From positions 30,001 through 94,000 of the forward strand of contig MCFG01000118.1 in the NCBI GenBank assembly GCA_002104895.1: a stretch of 64,000 nucleotides of DNA. The letters run 5' to 3'. Positions 58,309-64,000 of this stretch are shown one piece after another; position 1 is the stretch's first letter, and each line of letters begins with the position of its first letter. Made by a program: the position numbers and the translations under genes. This stretch comes from Anaeromyces robustus (Eukaryota; Neocallimastigomycota; Neocallimastigomycetes; Neocallimastigales; Neocallimastigaceae). The notes under the pieces were generated by a model. The model was not told the DNA's origin. It saw only the letters and a list, made by a program, of their open reading frames with translations, and did not search any database.

Positions 58309-59655
58309 TGTTAATAATATTGATAGTGGAAATGTTATTATGGGAGAATGTAATAATAATGCTATTATCGGTGATATTACTACTAGTTATAATAAAGCAA
58401 GTATTGTTTCACCATTAGATGAAAGTAAATGTTTAGGTTTATCTAATTCTAATTCTATTGATTCAAAATTAAGTATGGTAAAATGTAATAGAAATAATAA
58501 AGATCAACAATGGGAAATTCGTACAATTAATCCAAATATTCCAAGATGTGGATCAGATTTTGGAAATTGTCCATCAGGTCAATGTTGTAATAAAGATGGT
58601 ATTTGTGGTACAGGTAATGATTATTGTGGTAAAGGATGTCAATCTCAATTTGGTAAATGTAATCCAACTACCACTAGAACTACTACAACAACTACTACAA
58701 CTACAACTACTAAAAGAATTACCACTACTACTACTACCACTAAAAAAACTACTACAACAACAACTACTACTACTAAAAGAACTACTACTACTACTACTAC
58801 TACTATAAAAGTATCAACACCAACAATAAATTCAAATGATATACCTAACTGGATTTTTAATGAAAAAGAGAGAAAATGTTTATCTGTATTAGCTACTATC
58901 GATAAAAAACCACAAGCTAAAAATTGTGAAGATGGAATTCTTTCCAATGGTATTTCTCACCATATCCAAAAGGTTATATTCATTCAGCTCGTTATCCAGA
59001 TAGATGTTTTAATCTTATGGATCCAGCTCATGGTAAAATTAAAGTAAGTTATTGTGAATCTGCTGATGAATTTGAATATGATCTTGATAGTCAAGAAATA
59101 CATTTATCAACTAATAAAAATACATGTTTAAGTATTGGAGATGGTGATCCAACCAATAATAATGGAGCTTATTTAATATCCTGTGATAATAGTTCTAAAG
59201 AATATCTAAAATGGGAACTTTGGCCAAGAAATCCAATTAACGTTATATATGGTAAATATCAAGAAGTTTGGATTTATAATAGTAAATTAAAGAAATGTTT
59301 ATTTACTGGTATTAAAAAAACTTATAAACCATATATCGCTAATTGTAATAATAGTAAAAATAATAAATGGAGTGTTCCAATTTCTGGAGATGGTTTCTTT
59401 AGATCAGTTGAAAATAATTATTGTATTAATTTTAGTAATGTAAAAAAAGGAACTGTTAGTATGAATTCATGTAGTTATCATTCAGTAATGGTTAATATTA
59501 ATAATTCCTATAATAAAAATAGTATTATGTCAGCTTTAAATAAAAATAAATGTTTAGGTAAATTAGAAGGTGGTAGTGGCAAATTGAATATGAATGATTG
59601 TAATAAAAATTCAAATGATCAATATTGGGAAATTCGTACCACATTACCTAAATAA
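58309..59655 (+). pseudogene. severed rear half of a gene-9-like gene
   Basis: It begins mid-trefoil at [18 protein letters not shown], continues through the end of module 2, a CBM18, a Thr linker and a module-3 trefoil pair, and stops at WEIRTTLPK like gene 9. There is no signal peptide or promoter of its own; an internal Met at 58340 opens the residual frame. One base is missing near 58939 relative to gene 9 (GGAATTCTTTCC for GGAATTGCTTTCC), splitting it into two frames. The first 200 bp duplicates 56032-56238 of gene 10, including the private NIDSGN reading, so it is the back half of the gene whose front became gene 10. Confidence 0.9.
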
Positions 59656-62120
59656 TAATAATATTTACTATTAATTCTACAATGATTGAAAAATAAAATT
59701 TTATATCAACAATATTTTTTTGTCAATTTAATTATAATAAATAATAAATATTTGAAGTTAAATTTCAACTGAAAATTAATTAAAAAAAAATTTAATTTAA
59801 TATTAAGAAAAAAAAAAAAAGATTATTTTTTTAATAAAAAAGAAAGTCTCTTTTTTTTTTCTCTCTCTCTTCTAATTTAATCTTAAGAAAAAAAAAAAGA
59901 TTATTTTTTCAATAAAAAAAAATGTCTCTTTTTTTTCTCTTCTAATTTAATCCAAGAATAAAAAAAAAGAAAAAGAAAAAAAAAGAAAAAATATTTTTTT
60001 TCTTAAATTATAAAATTTTAAGTAATTATATAAATTTTATAAAATGAAAGTTTTTTATACACATTAATATATCCTAAATAATAAAATTATAGAATTTTGT
60101 ATGAAAGAAATTAAAATATAAAAAAATAAATAAAAAAAAAATAAAAATAAAATTTAAAAATAAAATTGAAAAATATATATATTAATAAAAAAATATTATT
60201 AAATTTGTTTTTAATTTTCATTTTAAGGAAATAAAAAAATAATAATAATAATAATAAATATATTCTTTTAATAACAGTAACGATACAATAAAAAATTCCT
60301 TTATTTTTTTTTATGTGAATAATTTAATTCAGTTTTAATTTAATGTTTTTTTTTTTTTTTATTGAAAAAAAAATAATAATTAATGATAATAAATAATAAT
60401 AAATAAATTATTTTTATGGTATATCAAATCTTAATAAATGATGTTATTTTAAGATTTATATTAAACTTTATAGAATTTAATATTATTTGCAAATGATGTA
60501 TATATTGGAAATAATTCTAAAATTTTTTTTTTTTTTTATCTTTTACTTTTTTTTATCTTTTAATCATTTACTATAACAATAAAACTTTTTAATTAAAAAT
60601 ATTTAATTTTTTTTTCTTTTTTTTTTTTTTTTAATCATGAAAATTTCTATAATAGAATTTTTTGTGTTTTTTTTTTTTTTTTTTTGTGTTTTTTTTTGTA
60701 ATACTTTTTAATATAAATTAATTAAATTATGAAAATATAAAAAAAAAAAAATTTTTTTTATATTAAATTTTTAATATTTAATATGAAAATATGAATATAA
60801 TAATAATATATAAATGTGAAAAATATGAAAAAAGTCAGGTTACACAAATTAATAAAAATTAATTATAAAATTTTTTTTTTTATTTATAAATTTAGCCAAA
60901 GTGAGAGAGAAAAAAAAAAAAAAAAAAGAAGGGATAAAAAAAAAAAAACACATTATTTTTTTTTTTTTTTTTGAATTGTATTTTTTAATAAAAGAAAGGG
61001 GTAAAATATTATTTAAAATTTATACACAAACTATTATCAATAATCAACAAAGGTTTTTATTGGATTATAGGTTTCTCAAAATTTAATTCATTTGTTTCTA
61101 TTTATTACGTTTCTAAAAAAACTCAATATTCCTCCACTTTCTGGTAAATATGATTTAACTCAAGTAAGATATTTTAATAAGTGGAAGCACTCCAACTATA
61201 TTATCTCAAAGTTAGTCAATAATGTTTCTACAACAAGAAAATAGACGTGAGACAAAGAAAGTAAGATATTAAATAATAAATTAAACAATATTTCATCCTC
61301 TTCTAAAGAAATTATGGATTTCTATTAGGATAGAGTCATGAACAACGATAAATCAATTAAAACTAAAATATATAAAATGAATAATTTTGAAAAATTCAAA
61401 TGATTACTTAAAATTTAATCTAGAATTAGAATTTCTTGAATATACCAAAAATTTCAGGTGGATACTTAAGGCAAGATGTGGATATAAAATTGATGCTAAA
61501 GTTGCTAAAACTGCTAAAATGGTTAATCTTGTTAAATTGTTGTTTATTTCCATAGTGATGTGATGGTTATCAAAGAATTGATCAATTTTACTTTAATTCT
61601 ATATGTGGAATTAAAGTAAAATTGGGATAGTATAGATTTATTGTTTTTATATTATTATACTACTTTATATCCTCCAGTATTATTCATTATTATCTATAAT
61701 GTTTATTTGGTTTTTTTTATTTATATCATTTTTTTTATTATATGTGTTTGTTTATGATTCATTTATTTTAATATTTAAATTCAATAAAGATGATGTACAA
61801 ATTGTGTGCTTAAAAAAAAATTTAAAATTTCTATAAATAGAAATATTTCATGTATAGAAAATTAATAAAAATTAAAATTCACTTTCAAATATATCTATTT
61901 ATATTATTAAAAATAAATAAATATTTAAAAGAAGTAAATTGAAGATAAAGAAAAATAAAATAAAACAAAAAGATAAATATATAAATATATTGTAAAAATT
62001 ACTGTTACTAATATATATATATATTTATATATATTTATCAAAATATTTATTTAATTTTAAGCTATCAATAAATTAAAATAATAAACATTACATAAAAAAC
62101 TAGAAATAAAAATTATAAAA
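59656..62120. other. region between the 58.3-kb and 62.1-kb pseudogenes
   Basis: The first 1.3 kb follows the flank of gene 9 (TTTGAAGTTAAATTTCAACT, AACACAAATT/TACACAAATT and TTTAGCCAAA motifs). A LINE-like remnant interrupts it, after which 61823-62120 matches the gene 10 upstream region. No intact gene is seen; a short Lys-rich frame near 60901 is low complexity. Confidence 0.7.
61080..61822 (+). mobile_element. decayed LINE-like element, 3' part
   Basis: This is a less A/T-biased stretch with coding-like fragments: GKYDLTQVRYFNKWKHSNYI near 61143, NNDKSIKTKIYKMNNFEKFK near 61340, and RWILKARCGYKIDAKVAKTA near 61458, resembling the C-terminal region after reverse transcriptase in LINEs (a W-x-L-x-x-R-C-G pattern). 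In-frame stops (for example after STTRK near 61240) show decay. It ends with AATAAAGATGATGTACAAAT, TGTGTGCTT and an A tract, the expected LINE tail. The reverse transcriptase itself is absent. It interrupts a duplicated flank whose uninterrupted version lies near 53.85-53.93 kb. Confidence 0.5.
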
Positions 62121-62634
62121 ATGAATAAAAATATTTTATTATTATTAATTGTAAGTACTGTTATAAATTATTCTAGTAGTGTATTTGTTACATCTGATAA
62201 TAATGCTAGATGGATTTATAATCTATTTATAAATAAATGTTTATTTGCTCAAATCTTCATTAAATCAAAAACCTCTTCTTAAAGATTGTGATGGTACTTA
62301 TTACTATTATTATTATTACATGGTTAATTGTGTAATAGTAATAATAATAATAAATAGAAAGTTCAAAAATCTGGTGATAGATTCTATAAATCAATAGAAA
62401 ATAGTTATTGCTTATACTTTGGTAATTCAAGCAAAGAATCCCTTACTATGAAAAAATGTAATAGTTATTTTGTATTTTGTAATAATAAATATTAATAACA
62501 ATATTATGTCTATTATAAATAATAGTAAATGTATGGGTCTATTAGAAGGTGATAAAATAAAATTAAATATGAATAATTGTAATAAAAATGCAAATGGTCA
62601 ATATTGGGAAATTCGTACCTTATTACCTAAATAA
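62121..62634 (+). pseudogene. internally deleted gene-9-like pseudogene
   Basis: It keeps a start and signal peptide (MNKNILLLLIV..., then VTSDNNARWIYN), loses frame at the first KCLF segment, then jumps to a C-terminal trefoil (VQKSGDRFYKSIENSYCLYF, KCMGLLEGDKIKLNMNNCNK) and ends YWEIRTLLPK. Roughly 800 codons are missing and several indels and stops are present. The upstream 300 bp resembles that of gene 10, so it was once a complete third copy of the 9-type unit. Confidence 0.85.
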
Positions 62635-62976
62635 TAATAAATTGTGGTAATGAAACTAAAAAAAAAATTATTATTAAATCAAATAAAAAAATTGTAAATC
62701 GTAGTAAAATATGGAAAATAAGAATTATTAATGCAATAAAAAATATTTAAAGTGAAAATAAAAAAATATATTACTTTTTTCATATTGAAAGATTATATAT
62801 ATATTTTTGTTATATAGAAAATGAAATAATGTAAATAAATTTATAAATATTTATTATTTAAAATAAAATATTTAAAATACAAAATTTTAAAATATAATTA
62901 AAATTTAACAAATTTAACAAAATATTTTATAGTTTATTCTAATTTAACATAAAAATTAAAATATTAAAAATAAGTA

Positions 62977-63164
<188 letters not shown>

Positions 63165-63292
63165 AAATAAAAAGAAAGTTCATAAAAATTATAAAATAAA
63201 GTAAAAAAAAAGTGAAATTCTTAATATTTAATTATTAACAATGAAAAATAGAATAAAAAACAAGAATAAAAATAATCAATAAAAGGGTTAGT

Positions 63293-63323
<31 letters not shown>

Positions 63324-63769
63324 GTTGCATATAAATAAAAAAAAAAAATTTAGAAAATTGGTAATAATATTAAATAATTAAATTTTATTTTTTTTTTTAA
63401 AATATTTACATCCAATAAATGTTCAAGATAATGAAATTAAAAATATTAAAGTAAAAAGAAAAAAAAAAGATATCTTTTTTTTTATCTTTTTCTTCTTTTA
63501 ATTAATATCTAATTATTGTTATTCTTTTATTTCTAATTAAAATTTATTTAATATTTAATTTTTTTTTTTTTTTAAAAAAAATTATTTTTAATTTTTTTCT
63601 ATAAATAAGATTAATTAAATTAAGATAAAACTTTAAATATTAAAAAAAAATTATTTTTTACTTGTCTACAATTACGATAATTAATACCTAACTAGATAAT
63701 GAAATTAAATTCTTTTTTTAATTTTTTTTATTAATAAAAATAAATCAACTCTAAAAAATAATAAAAATA

Positions 63770-63927
63770 ATAAATTAGTTCAATAATTTGGTAATGAAAA
63801 ATAATCTTAAATATGAATAATAAATATGTTCAATAATTTGGTAATGAAAAATAATCTTAAACACCAATAATAAATTTATTCAATAATTTGGTAATGAAAA
63901 ATAATTTTAAATACCAATAATAAATTA
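63770..63927. repeat. 50-bp tandem repeat, three copies
   Basis: Units at 63781, 63831 and 63881 each begin CAATAATTTGGTAATGAAAA and continue ATAATCTTAAA; the period is exactly 50 bases with few changes. Confidence 0.9.
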
Positions 63928-64000
63928 TGAAATGGGTTAAATAATAATTATTAATAAATTATAATATATATATATATAAAAACAAATATTAATATTAACT

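Noticed and set aside
58340-59047. Independent 235-codon gene starting at MGECNNN
   Set aside because: It begins in the middle of a trefoil domain, lacks signal peptide and promoter, and is frame-disrupted near 58939; better explained as the severed rear of a gene-9-like gene.
60901-61086. Short Lys-rich frame
   Set aside because: It arises from an A-run and overlaps duplicated flank and the start of the LINE remnant; no conservation with the equivalent flank after gene 9.

Overview
The window looks like nuclear DNA of an anaerobic gut fungus (Neocallimastigomycota, the Piromyces/Neocallimastix/Anaeromyces group). The intergenic DNA is almost pure A/T, with long homopolymers and AAAAT, AAT and AAAT microsatellites. 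The genes are single uninterrupted frames in the standard code, encoding secreted multi-module carbohydrate-binding proteins joined by (ACT/ACA)n-encoded threonine linkers. That combination is typical of this phylum; the assignment is inference from composition and protein type, not from a marker gene.

All convincing genes belong to one family on the + strand: ten apparently intact genes (3843-7103, 12994-15225, 18326-20596, 24492-26756, 28346-29953, 32833-35097, 36853-39021, 42796-45078, 49929-52946, 54355-57534) and at least five broken copies (15851-16110, 21281-22120, 48727-48843, 58309-59655, 62121-62634). The basic unit is signal peptide, then a pair of ricin-B-like beta-trefoil lectin domains, one CBM18 (hevein-type chitin-binding) domain and a Thr-rich linker, repeated one to three times. 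The C-terminal ends vary: extra CBM18 (genes 1-3), CBM18 plus a short helical tail (4, 6, 7, 8, 10), a long Ala-rich heptad repeat (gene 5), or a bare trefoil end (gene 9). Nothing resembling a toxin catalytic chain is present; these read as lectins and chitin binders.

There are three subfamilies. Gene 1 stands alone after a 3.8 kb gene-free stretch. Genes 2-8 (13-45 kb) share a near-identical signal peptide, a dibasic Lys-Arg site and a conserved promoter block. Genes 9 and 10 and the relics at 58.3 and 62.1 kb derive from a tandem unit of about 4.4 kb. The array grew by segmental duplication: 3' flanks, relics and promoters are shared between neighbours. Gene 10 is a chimera, with a 9-like front joined to a gene-7-derived back end plus about 770 bp of gene 7 3' flank; the displaced rear half of the original gene survives as the pseudogene at 58.3 kb.

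The intergenic DNA holds an LTR-retroelement family inserted at one conserved site upstream of several array genes (old solo LTRs before genes 3 and 4, a younger solo LTR before gene 6, a 2.7 kb two-LTR copy before gene 8, and an empty site before gene 7). It also holds 3' ends of a LINE-like element, one or two small Ty1/copia fossils, and many short tandem and inverted repeats. The genes probably work in parallel as secreted adhesins or wall/plant-polysaccharide binders whose diversity comes from linker slippage, tail swapping and gene conversion.
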